From positions 992,001 through 1,056,000 of the forward strand of contig OY752147.1 of the NCBI GenBank assembly GCA_963573315.1: 64,000 nt of DNA, read 5' to 3'. A program made the translations under genes and the position numbers. This stretch comes from Entomortierella parvispora (Eukaryota > Mortierellomycota > Mortierellomycetes > Mortierellales > Mortierellaceae). The notes under the pieces were generated by a model. The model was not told the origin of the DNA. It worked only from the letters and a program-made list of their open reading frames with translations, and ran no database searches. Below are positions 1-10,190 of the stretch, in pieces; position 1 is the stretch's first letter; every line of letters starts with the position of its first letter.

Positions 1-1644
1 GCAGGCCCAGGAACCCATCAGTCATTCACGCTGACGCAACCGTATCGACCATTTGATGGTCAAGGGTCATCGGCTATCTCATCAAACTTCTCTCGAATGA
101 CTGGCCAATTTTCGCGGCCTAGCGGTGCTCGTTCGCCTCTTGGAACGCCGCCAACAACAACTCCATCCAACGGCATCGACTTTTCGCCTCCAACCGTCCG
201 CCATAGTGCCATAAGCTCACCCCTGCCTCAGCGATCCGAACCGGCATTGTTGCGCGGTAATAATAACAGCGGCAGCTTGAAAGTCGGCTCTATTGGTGGC
301 CTCAGTGGCAACAAGAACGTCGAGAGTCCCAACGTTGTACACCCAATCTTGCCCCATGGATCGATCCCACTGTCCTCAGCTCTACCAGTTTCACCAGGAT
401 CGTTAGTACGTCTGAGTCCAAGTAGTGCTATCATTGTTCCTTCCATGCATGCAGCATCTCCTCAACCTTCGAACTTGACGGAGATCGGTCGCTCAAGAGG
501 CGGAAATGTGCTATCGAAGAGATCCACTGCAGATTCTAAATCAGCCCCGTCTCTCATTAAGAGCGGAGTGGTAGAAAGAGTCAGTCCTCTTGTGAATGTT
601 CTTATCGTGGAAGGTAATCATGATGTCCATAATGCTGTAGGTGGACGGTATAGTCTTATTAGGTTATTCTAAGCATGATTCTCTCTCTCTGTCTCTCTCT
701 CTTTCTCTCTCTCTCTTGTCCCCTGCTTCCTAGATAACAAGATTAACCAAACTATCTTGGTCAAATTCATGAAGCAGCGGAAGATCAAATATGAAGTCGC
801 GTGCAATGGTAGAGAAGCAGTAGACAAATGGCGGGTTGGAGGGTTCCACCTGGTTTTGGTAAGAACGAGGCCTTGTTTCATTTCTTTGGATTTTGAACTA
901 TCCACCTAACAACCATTTCTCTTTTCTATTCTGAAGATGGACATTCAAATGCCTGTTATGGATGGCATTCAAGCGACTCGTGAGATCCGCCGTCTGGAGA
1001 AATCTCAAAAAATCGGCGTTTTCCCCACCGACAAGCCCAATTTGAGACCCTCAGATGGCAGTATGGACCCGTCTGCTGCCCCGCTATCCCCAAGATCCTC
1101 GACAGCTACCTCAAGTCCTCCTGCCTCTCCGTTCCGATCGCCTGTTATTATTGTTGCATTAACGGCCACTGAAGACACTGAGGAGTCGAGAAATACTGCT
1201 CTTTTGGCAGGTTGCAACGACTACATAACCAAGCCTATAGGCTTTGCTTGGTTAGAGAGGAAGATAGTGGACTGGGGCTGTATGCAAGCCTTGATTGATG
1301 TCGACGCCTGGAAAGAATGGAAGAAGGGTCTTGATGGCACTAGTCCAGAAAATATTATCTCATCTCATGGGTCACTTAAAAACGGAGACCAACCTGCCAC
1401 ACTTATGAAGACGGTATCAAGCGTGGGCTCCATGTCCGGATCCAACTTGAAGCGGCCTTCCATCAGCGCCCGGTCTATCAAAGGCAATAAGGCAGCGGCT
1501 GCCGCGGCCGTGGCAGCAAATAAGAGCCTTATGGCGGCAAACGCAGCTGCAGCCTTAGCAGCATCAGCGCTGTCATCTACCAGTCCGAACGATGGCTCTA
1601 ATTTAACATCGTCTCCAGCCCCACCTGGCGCAGTTATGAAATAA
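1..1644 (+). CDS. SSK1: Ssk1-type response regulator (5' partial)
   Basis: Receiver protein of the HOG osmostress phosphorelay: a histidine kinase/Ypd1 relay phosphorylates it and it controls the Ssk2-type MAPKKK. Exons are about 1-613, 734-858 and 937-1644, with GT-AG introns in phase. The reading frame is open back to base 1, so the N-terminus lies outside the window. A Ser/Pro-rich region precedes the receiver domain. That domain starts VLIVED (split by intron 1) and contains KRKIKYEVACNGREAVDKW, the phosphoacceptor motif MDIQMPVMDG, and the conserved lysine in NDYITKPI. WLERKIVDWGCMQALIDVD is a typical Ssk1 ending. The tail is Ala/Ser-rich. Intron 1 carries a CT-rich tract. Family assignment is firm; the N-terminal extent is unknown. 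Confidence 0.93.
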
Positions 1645-1934
1645 GTTCGAGCCTTTTTTAAAAATAATGTGGGGCGCGCTGAAAAGACGGGCAGAGGCGG
1701 AAATAAAAAAAATGGAATCCACCTTTGAATATTCATCGACATGCACACTCACAAACGATTTTGTTTTTTTTGCGCCGTTCGTCAGTCGCGTTTGTTCCTA
1801 TTCCACCTCTTCCTATTTTGCCCTTGGATTGTGAAGGGTCATAGTAACCCACTTTTGCACCATCTCTTTCCTTTCAACGAGTATAAAGTAGATCTTTCCC
1901 TTATTTACTTATCCGATGTACACTCCCTTCTTCG

Positions 1935-3573
1935 ATGCCCCCTATTTCTATTCTCCTTGCTCGTGATAAACCTACCATCCCGACAAAGCCTATCGCTGCT
2001 GACATAGATTTGTCTGCTGATGCTACAATCGACCTCCTGTTGAAAAGTTGGTGAGTTGTGACGTAACCCCCTTCTCATGTACTATTTACTATTTTCTCAC
2101 ATCTTCACTTGGAATTTTAGATCTATCTGCGAAAAGCCTGGGGGGACAGGTTTTGGCAGTGTCAGATAAATGGCTTGTATTTAAGCTAGGATGTCCCGGT
2201 AGCATTTCAGTTTTCGAGCAGGATACATCATGCTTAGCAGGCAACCATGCGCCCGTCGTTTCTGTCGAAGGATTGATCGAATCAACCATACATACCAGAG
2301 ATATATACCCACTGGCAGAATCTCATAGCTCTGGTTCTGCAGAAGAATGGGCGGACCAACCCTGGGCCAGTATTATAACAGAGGTAACGCTTGCGTCTTG
2401 AAGACAGGTACGAGATGTTCGACCTGGCATCAACAACCGCGGGATCGACAGTGGCTGATTACTCTGGTAACCATTTTGGACACCCTTCCAACTTCCTGCT
2501 CCCCGGTAGAGGACGCGGTGCTTCCAATGGCTGCGAGACTAAGCGGTCGAGTACCGGGGGCTGCGAAGAGCGGTGCCAGATTAAGTACGATGATTAGTTT
2601 ATGATAAAACGAGATTGCAAGCTTCAATCAGTCCAACTCCTTTTTTTTTTAATAAACTTGACTTAAAAAAAAGATCACGCACCCTTGGTCACCATCTGGT
2701 GGAAGTCGACGGGTAAGCACAGTCGGACAATCTTCACGAGAATCCCATTGTTCTTCTAGCAGACACAGCCATCAAGTCCCACAACCAGAATCTTTTCCAC
2801 GTCCCTGTCGCTGTAAGCACAGGCCCTCCCATCAGCTCGTTGAAGATGATCATTATTCCTGACGGTGGGATACAACGGGTGCCCGTTTTTGGCTCCCGAC
2901 CTTGGCCAGCTACCATGATCCACAGAGACTCCTTGATCGGCGGACGCCAGCTGCTTGAGTAGGCGCACACATGGAATCTGAATATTCATCTCGCCGAACC
3001 AATCACTACCGAGGCATTCGCTCCATGGTGCGGGGCCAAGTGATTGAGATCCGGAGCGACGATTTAAACTCGATCCTGATCAATTAAGGCTCTGCTCAGA
3101 AATTTTCAAACGTCGGGGAGTTTCTGAACTGGCGATCCTACGCGACAGAAGACCATCCGGCTCTTCCAGATCGATCAAACCCTGCCGCCAAGGCGAATAT
3201 TGCTGTCCTTCACTGTAGTTCGCCTCTGATGACGAGTGAAATGGAAGTCAAGATGCTCGAGCGTCACCCGTATAGCTCACAGGTGTTTGTCCCTTTGGGT
3301 GGTGAGGACAACGGCGGATACGTGGTAGTAGTAGCGAAGGACAAGGTGGATGGATAACCCGATGTTTTCTCTCTCAGAGCATTCACGGTCAAGAACTGCC
3401 AAGGAATCAACTAAAGTCCCAATGTTTGGCATCACCCCATGGTTATCACTGGCCAGTCTATGGCATTTACGCGCGAGTGTGGTGTTACCAAAGACGACTG
3501 CGAGGTGTTTTGGTTCAAAAAGGAGACAAAAGATAAAGAAGACAGCGCCATGACTATCGCTTGCCTGGCCTAA
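1935..3573 (+). pseudogene. Decayed allantoicase plus ureidoglycolate lyase
   Basis: Remnants of two consecutive allantoin-degradation enzymes lie in one orientation. Allantoicase pieces are LGGQVLAVSDKW, then LVFKLGCPGSISVFEQDT and AGNHAPVVSVEG, then GNHFGHPSNFLLPGRG and CETKRS, and finally MIIIPDGGIQ near 2850. Expected blocks between them, such as the DGWETRR segment of the first half, are missing, and frames change. From about 3004 a ureidoglycolate lyase (AllA/DAL3-like) follows: ITTEAFAPW, a frameshift near 3024-3034, GQVIEIRSDDLNSIL, LERHPYSSQVFVPLGG, NVWHHPMVITGQ and DCEVFWFK. In-frame TAA stops sit at 3085-3087, 3355-3357 and 3412-3414. Only a short linker separates the two halves, so the ancestor may have been one bifunctional gene. 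It is broken in many places and should not give either enzyme. Confidence 0.85.
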
Positions 3574-3682
3574 TGAGGGGTAATTCATTTATTCTTTTCT
3601 TTTTTCAGCAAAAATAAGAAGGGGTTCTGGTTTGAGTCCTTCATTCAACACAAATAAACCCCAATTCCTGTCTTAAGCCTCT

Positions 3683-6532
3683 TTAGATTCGGCTTCCCTT
3701 CAACTTCTTGTCCTTGAGCTCCTTGAGCTTAGGGATGACCTCATCCAAAGGTCGAACCTGTCCTTTGGCCTTGCTGTCAACATCATCACGGCTACGAACA
3801 TTAACAGAGTTGGAGGCCTCCTCCTCGGCACCAACCACAAAGATGAAGTTAAACTGCGCGATCTCGGCGTTGCGGATTTTCTTGTTCAAGGTCGAGTCCG
3901 AGGTATCGACGTCCACAAAAAACCCGGCAGCATGGAGCTCCTTCTGAACCTTCTCAGCATAGGGGATCAAAGCAGCGGCCACAGGGATAACTTGGACCTG
4001 GCGGGGGGACAACCAGAAATCCCATCGACCGGCACAGGACTCTGTAAGAATGGCAATCATGCGCTCCAGCGAACCCAACATGGCACGGTGAATAATGATG
4101 GGACGAGAGAAGTCAGATGCCTCGCCACCGCTGTTGCGGTACTCGAGACCGAAACGTTCGGGCAATTGGAAGTCCAGCTGGATAGTGGCGCACTGATGGC
4201 TGCGACGCAAGCTGTCGCGGATCAAAATATCAATCTTGGGTCCGTAGAAAGCACCATCCTCAGGGTTAATGGTCCAAGGGCGTCCGAAGCGGTTAAGTGC
4301 ATCAGTAAGATGCTAGAATAAAAAAGTGCGATTGTTAGTGACTAGACCTACAGACTGCCTACAGCGCTTGCAAGATATCTTCACCGGCGCAATACATACC
4401 TTCTCGGCGGTGTCCCAGTCGGAAATAGCTCCCAAGAACTTTTCTGGGCGGGTAGAGAGCGCCAAACTGAACTCAAATCCAAAGATTCCATAGACATACT
4501 GCAAAAAGTCGAGGGTAGCGTCCATTTCGGTTCCAAGCTGGTCGAGTCTGCAGAACAAGTGGGCATCATCCTGCTGGAAGCGACGCACACGAGTCAAGCC
4601 ACTCAAAGCACCAGAGGCCTCGTTACGATGAAGAACTCCAAAATCAGCAAAGCGAAGAGGCAGCTCACGATACGATCGTTCACGCACACCGAACATCAGA
4701 CAGTGTCCAGGGCAGTTCATAGGCTTGAGGGCAAAAGTATCCTTTTCGACGTCAAACGAGAACATGTTTTCCTGGTAGTTCTGCCAGTGGCCCGACGTAT
4801 GCCACAACTTGACGTTGTACATGTTGGGAGACATAACCTCAGTGTATCCACGCTTGTGATATTCTCCCTTGATGAAGTCCATGAGGGTGTTGTAGATGCG
4901 CGCACCGTGGGGAAGGAAAAAGCAAGAGCCGGGAGAGAGCTCGTGGAAGAAGAACAGCTCTTGCTCTTTTCCGATCTTGCGATGGTCACGCTTCGCAGCC
5001 TCCTCAAGGAACTTCTTGTGCTCAGTCATCTGCTTGGTGTCGGGGAAAGAGACGCCATAGATTCGCTGGAGAGAGTCATTCTTGGCATCTCCCAAGAAAT
5101 AAGAGGCGGAATTCTTCATGACAGCAAAGGCCTTGATTCTACCAGTGTGAGGAATATGAGGTCCACGGCACAAATCAATCAAAGGTCCGCAACGGTAAAC
5201 AGTGGTCGAGGTTCCGTCGGGGATCTTGGACTGGATAAGGTGCACCTTGTATTGATTGTGCTAGATACACGTGTAATATATTAACAACAATTTAGCATCC
5301 TATGATGAAATAAATAAAGTGTGTGGATAGGTGCGTGGATAGGATCATACCTTAAACATTTCCAAAAGCTCTTCCTTCTTCATTTCCAGACGGACAAATT
5401 CCTGCTTCTCCTTGATGGCGTTCTTCGCGCAAGTCTCCAGGTTGGCATAGTCAGCTTGAGAGACGAGGCTGAGATAAAGAGGGGCAGGTTAGAGTTGTCG
5501 AGATGCTACATAGTCTTGATCTGCTGAACTCACTCCAGCATGCAGTCTTACCGCTCGTCCTTCATGGCCATTTCGTAATAGAAACCATCCTCGATTGGGG
5601 GTCCGATGCAAAGGTGGCATCCATAGTGCTTCTCACAAGCCTCTCCCAAAACGTGTGCAGAGGAGTGCCAGAACACGGCCTTGCCTTCCTCGTTCTCAAA
5701 ATCCAACAACTCGAGCTTGCATGATGACTCGAGAGGTCTCTCCAGATCCCAAAGCACCTTGTCAACCTATAGAATGAGCACAGAGATATTTCCAAAGAGG
5801 ATGAGAACAATATCACGAAGCTGGTGACTTTTGAATCAATGTGCTGAGAGCGTGATATTAAGGTGAGATGTGCAAATTCAGCTCGAGAAGTTGGGGCTCA
5901 CCTTGGCAATGACGACACGTTCTGAAAGACTTTTGGCGATGGACTTTGCAATGTCCATGGGCGATGTCTCCCAGGAGGTTCCTTCGCGAACGGAGCCATC
6001 GGGCATAGTGACGAAGATGGGTACACGAGGCTTGGCTTTGGAAAGGTGTTTGGCACAAATACGAAAGTTAGTACGCAGAATTTTAGAGCTATTACAATCT
6101 TACCACATGCTTGTAGAAAATGTCCTGTACCAGCAGCGGCCTCGTCAGCCTTCTTCTTGAGCTCGTCAAACATGGTGATACGATGGGCAACATATTCAGG
6201 AGTGGGAGAAACCTGCAGAAGAATTGAAGAAAAAAAAAAAAAGGTTCGAATTAGCACTGCATCTGATCATTAGATACTTGCGCTTCGTGATTCAACCGAA
6301 GTATTAACAGGCTTGATCTGCTTAGTCAATGAACTGCGAGACATCGAGCAGAATGGATGGGAAAAAAGGGAGCGAGTGGTAGTACCTCGAGAGGATAAGA
6401 TCCTTCAGCAGCGGGCTTCTTGACTTTCTTCTCTTTAGGCTTTCCCTGGGGCTTCTCTGCCACAGGTGCAGAGGCGGCAGAGACAGCGGCGTTCAGGGTC
6501 AAGTCCTCGACTTTCTTCTCAATGTCAGCCAT
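3683..6532 (-). CDS. THS1: Threonyl-tRNA synthetase
   Basis: Class II synthetase that charges tRNA-Thr. Seven exons: 6532-6386, 6212-6104, 6035-5902, 5766-5552, 5468-5351, 5260-4400 and 4312-3683. In order: a Lys/Ala-rich N-terminal extension after [12 protein letters not shown]; a TGS domain ([20 protein letters not shown]); the editing/SAD domain with [34 protein letters not shown]; the catalytic core with [14 protein letters not shown] and motif 2 ([20 protein letters not shown]); then the anticodon-binding domain ending [20 protein letters not shown]. The start at 6532 was preferred over an upstream in-frame ATG at 6559 because it gives the usual short N-terminus. A 14-bp palindrome containing CACGTG lies 74 bp upstream. 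No clear mitochondrial presequence was seen. Confidence 0.95.
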
Positions 6533-6605
6533 GGTGGATGTTGGTGATTTGATGATCATGCGTGGGTTACATAGTTTTTATTTCGTTTTATTTTCGAGTG
6601 ATATG

Positions 6606-6619
6606 TGATCACGTGATCA
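6606..6619. promoter_or_regulatory. 14-bp palindrome with CACGTG core
   Basis: TGATCACGTGATCA is a perfect palindrome about 75 bp upstream of the threonyl-tRNA synthetase start. It also sits just past the NUC1 stop at 6644. CACGTG is the classical bHLH (E-box) core. Binding is inferred from the motif only. Confidence 0.4.
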
Positions 6620-6643
6620 AACTTAGGTCTTAAGGGTCTGCTT

Positions 6644-7958
6644 TTACTGCGCTGGCAATACTTTCTGGCCCCTGTTCTTGTCTTTCAAGCTCTTGGGATG
6701 TGGCATAATTCTGCACTCACTCACTCTGCAGAGATTCTTCAGTGCTTTCCTCTCCAGAGCCTCAAAGAACTTCAGACCGGAGGCCTTTTCAACCGCCTCC
6801 ACAGGGACCTGGAACGCTGTCAGTGGGACCTCATTTTGAATCGTGTTGTTGGGCAGCACAAACGCTCCTACGGACATATCGCCATTGCCACGGTCCGTCA
6901 GAATAACCTTGTAGAAATGTGTGGGTACCGCAATGTTGGGGGGATTGCCAATAACTTCGTGTTTGACATAAAACTTGTTATCCACAGGATCCTGATGGGG
7001 AAGGTACAGAGGCCCAGTGATGACATAGACGTCTGGGAATGTCTTTGTCAAGTTGCGGCAAAAGTTTTCAAAATGCGCCCAATCTAAAAAAAATATAGAG
7101 AAGAGGGATGTTAAACTCCAACCCAGGCACCGACAGTAAAGAGTGATCTTGCAACCTCGAGTCGACCTACAATCTCGATTAAAGCCATCTCCGACCTGAG
7201 GAGCTATGTTGGACAGAAAGAAGGTCTCGTCCATAGCTGACTGCGATTTCTTGCAGTCGGCAGCGGGGACCATGTGCCCACGATCATAGCCCGATCGCAG
7301 ATAGTCCGAAAGCTTTGCCTTGTATAAGTCTGGTACAGTGGGGTCTTCCTTGAATTGCGAGTTACCTCGTCCTACACCCTCCCCAGCCTTCAAAGAATCC
7401 GCTGTAATGTGCTCGGCAACCCAATTGGGGTGACGGAGAGCACGCTGTTATCACAGCCATCACACATTGAACATTAAATTAGTTAGAGTCAAGAGCATAG
7501 ACAGAGTGTGCTGACATGTGCGAGGACTAGAGCAGTATATGTGGAAGACTTGCATTATACGAGGCGACATATCCTTCCCTGGAGAAAACGTCGTTGACAG
7601 GACCTAATTGAGTCGATCAACTGGAATTAATACCAGTAAATTCATAAATAAACAGCGACAATGAATAGCAAATAATGAAGATATTCGCACCCGGGAATCC
7701 GTGAGGCATTATTGCTCGTGGATTGCTGGTAGGAACTGGGAGTGGTCGTGCCACAGCAGGAGGAGGTCCTGTAGGGACAAGTCCGGTTTTCGCTGGCACT
7801 TGAGTTGGCGCCTGAGTTGGCACGGACGACGCTGCTGGTCCAGGGACCGCCAGGGGAACGGGAGTGGCAGAAGCCTGCTTCGATTTGAAGTAGGAACCCA
7901 TGGCGATGGCGCCAATGGTGGCGCCTCCTGCGAAGATTGCTACATTCCTGGCTACCAT
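6644..7958 (-). CDS. NUC1: Mitochondrial DNA/RNA non-specific endonuclease (EndoG/Nuc1)
   Basis: Beta-beta-alpha metal nuclease of the EndoG family, usually in the mitochondrial intermembrane space. Four exons: 7958-7691, 7603-7554, 7444-7171 and 7083-6644, giving about 343 aa. The N-terminus has a hydrophobic segment (NVAIFAGGATIGAIAMGSYF) fitting a membrane anchor, followed by a Pro/Ala/Val-rich linker. The core has GPVNDVFSREGYVASYN, HPNWVAEHIT, the DRGHMVPAADCKKSQ motif carrying the catalytic His, FFLSNIAPQVGDGFNRDYW, and VITGPLYLP. Family members often read PAAN or PASN where this one reads PAAD. Intron 2 begins GCAAGT instead of GT, and only this GC-AG splice keeps the frame. TRAPPC13 is transcribed divergently 262 bp away. 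Confidence 0.93.
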
Positions 7959-8220
7959 GTTGCTCGTTGTGTGACCGAAAGTGCTGATCAGGGAAGGCGA
8001 TCACTTTCTCGGCTATCCGCCCGAGGCAGTGGCTTAGCTGGCTGTTCCAACGCCGCCCGTCGATCGCGCGTAAAATAAACTCCCTCGCTCAACATGGCGC
8101 GACGACGAAGCACTTGTCCTCCTGCTCCTGCTCCTTCTCCCTCCCCTCTTTACCAGCAGTCATCATTCCCTCGGCATTTTCGTATCATCCTCGCCAAAAA
8201 AAACAACCAGTGTATCAGCC

Positions 8221-10161
8221 ATGGCAGCTTCGGGGCAAGACCAGCATCGTGAGAGTCATCTCATCTCACTCAAAGTCATGCGACTCTCTCGGCCGTCTCT
8301 CGTCACAGGTCAAGGAATCTTCTTTGGCGCAACATCTTCAGCAAAAGCAGCTTCGGCCTCTTCTTCCTCTCCGCACCATCCGTCTTTGACTCCATGTCAG
8401 GGCGAAAAGCCCAATATGAGCTCCATCCTCACCGAGGCTCTTTCTGACCTCTCCCTTAGTCAACTCGAACGAGTCCATCCTCTTTCGTTGCCTTCAGTCC
8501 CGCTCCCTGAAAGCCGCAAGAATGACAACGAGGGAAGCAGCGACCCCGCACCACGCTGGGATGAAGCACTTGACATGGGTAATTACGGCGTCTCTGAGCT
8601 GCTGACAATGCCCGCATCATTTGGTAATATTTACCTGGGTGAGACCTTTACTTCGTACATTTGCGCCAACAACGAGTCGTCGCACCCAGTCCGGGACGTT
8701 ATTCTCAAGGCAGAACTGCAGACTTCGACTTCAGCCACACGCTTCGCCCTGACTGATATCCTATCGCAGCAACGTCAGCTTGCTCGTCCCTCAGATTCCC
8801 ACAGTACTTTGCCACTGTCATCTGCTCCTGTGCCAACTGGTGGGCAGATACAACTCTTGGAGTCAGGAAAGACCAACGAAATGATTGTCGCTCATGAGAT
8901 CAAGGAGTTAGGAACCCATATTCTCTCTTGCTCCATTCAGTACACGACATTGGATGGACAGCAGAAGTCTTTTCGCAAGTTCTACAAATTTCAGGTATTG
9001 AACCCACTCTCTGTCAAGACCAAAGTCAACCATCCTGCGTCCAGTGCACCAGCGTCAACGGCAGCAACATCGATCTCTGGTAGTAATGGAGCAGTTGCAT
9101 CGACCGCGATAGGGGCTTCGAAAAGTGGGATAGTTTTGCTGGAGGCACTGATACAGAACATGTCTGGCGTAGCCATGTGGATGGAGAGAATGAGGTTTGA
9201 GGTGGCCGATGCGTTTACAGTACAGGACCTAAACTTGGCGATCGAGGAAACTGAGAACTCTTGTGGGGAACAAAATGGGCCAGGGCCTGTCGCTAGTCCG
9301 CTGCAAGAGAAATCGACCGTCAATATCTTTGGAGAACATGACTATTTCTCTCCGAATGATGTTCGGCAGTATCTCTATGTTTTAGCGCCAAGGCCTGGGA
9401 AGGAACTTCTAGCTAAATCTACAAATGTGCTCGGCAAACTGGATATTCTCTGGCGCACACAGTTTGGCGAAACTGGTCGATTGCACACAAGCCAGTTGAC
9501 TCGGAAGCCAGCCCCCTTAGAAGAGATTGCGGTACAGGTGGTTAAGGTACCAGAGAACATTCGGCTGGAAGAGGTCTTCTCCATCGAGATTGTCGTCAAG
9601 AATCAAACGCTAGGGTTGGGGTCGGGATCATCCTTGTCCGCAAACCAACAACCACAGCAACAGCAACAAATACACAATGTTGGTACAGACCAACTCCTGA
9701 CACGACAAGTCAACATCAACTCTCAAACACCCTCAAATATCCATCTGGCGGGTGCGTTAAATCCTCCGCCACTTGCATTGGCGAAACCGCTGTCTGCAGT
9801 TGCAAGGGGAACCGCCATGCATCCAAATCGACCAATGGATACCCACCAGCACCAGCACCAGCAGCATACTCAGGCACATCTCTTACAGCCCTCGTCGCAT
9901 GCTAGTCCCGCTCAAGACCAGCATGCCATGAAACTCATGCTAACAGGAGTGAAGCAAAAAATGGGCGCCATACTATTAAGTGGACCAAATAGTCGACAAC
10001 TAGGGTCTGTGCCAGCAGGTGGCGAGGTGCGAGTGCGACTGGACTGGTTCCCGTTGACGAGTGGTATTCAAAAGATTGGGGGTATTCGTATAGTTGATAT
10101 TATTTCCGGATACACCATAGAACTCGACCATCTCACGAATTGCTTTGTAGAGCACACCTGA
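8221..10161 (+). CDS. TRAPPC13: TRAPP complex subunit 13
   Basis: Subunit of the TRAPP tethering complex, which acts as a Rab exchange factor in Golgi/endosome transport and autophagy. One uninterrupted 646-aa frame, which is unusual among the intron-rich neighbours. The N-terminal HLISLKVMRLSRPSL matches the family's opening strand. It is followed by LLTMPASFGNIYLGETFTSY, VRDVILKAELQTS, AHEIKELGTHILSCSIQYT and FRKFYKFQVLNPLSVKTK. A low-complexity Gln/His-rich insert lies at about residues 470-560. The C-terminal strand set includes GGEVRVRLDWFPLTSGIQKI. The ATG at 8221 puts the conserved N-terminal block near the start, as expected. Confidence 0.92.
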   Translation: MAASGQDQHRESHLISLKVMRLSRPSLVTGQGIFFGATSSAKAASASSSSPHHPSLTPCQGEKPNMSSILTEALSDLSLSQLERVHPLSLPSVPLPESRKNDNEGSSDPAPRWDEALDMGNYGVSELLTMPASFGNIYLGETFTSYICANNESSHPVRDVILKAELQTSTSATRFALTDILSQQRQLARPSDSHSTLPLSSAPVPTGGQIQLLESGKTNEMIVAHEIKELGTHILSCSIQYTTLDGQQKSFRKFYKFQVLNPLSVKTKVNHPASSAPASTAATSISGSNGAVASTAIGASKSGIVLLEALIQNMSGVAMWMERMRFEVADAFTVQDLNLAIEETENSCGEQNGPGPVASPLQEKSTVNIFGEHDYFSPNDVRQYLYVLAPRPGKELLAKSTNVLGKLDILWRTQFGETGRLHTSQLTRKPAPLEEIAVQVVKVPENIRLEEVFSIEIVVKNQTLGLGSGSSLSANQQPQQQQQIHNVGTDQLLTRQVNINSQTPSNIHLAGALNPPPLALAKPLSAVARGTAMHPNRPMDTHQHQHQQHTQAHLLQPSSHASPAQDQHAMKLMLTGVKQKMGAILLSGPNSRQLGSVPAGGEVRVRLDWFPLTSGIQKIGGIRIVDIISGYTIELDHLTNCFVEHT

Positions 10162-10190
10162 AATATATCCCTTCGACTGTCAACACTAGT

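Noticed and set aside
1741-2007. 88-codon Phe/Leu-rich plus-strand frame
   Set aside because: It lies in the SSK1-to-allantoicase gap and overlaps the decayed allantoicase 5' end in another frame; no features.
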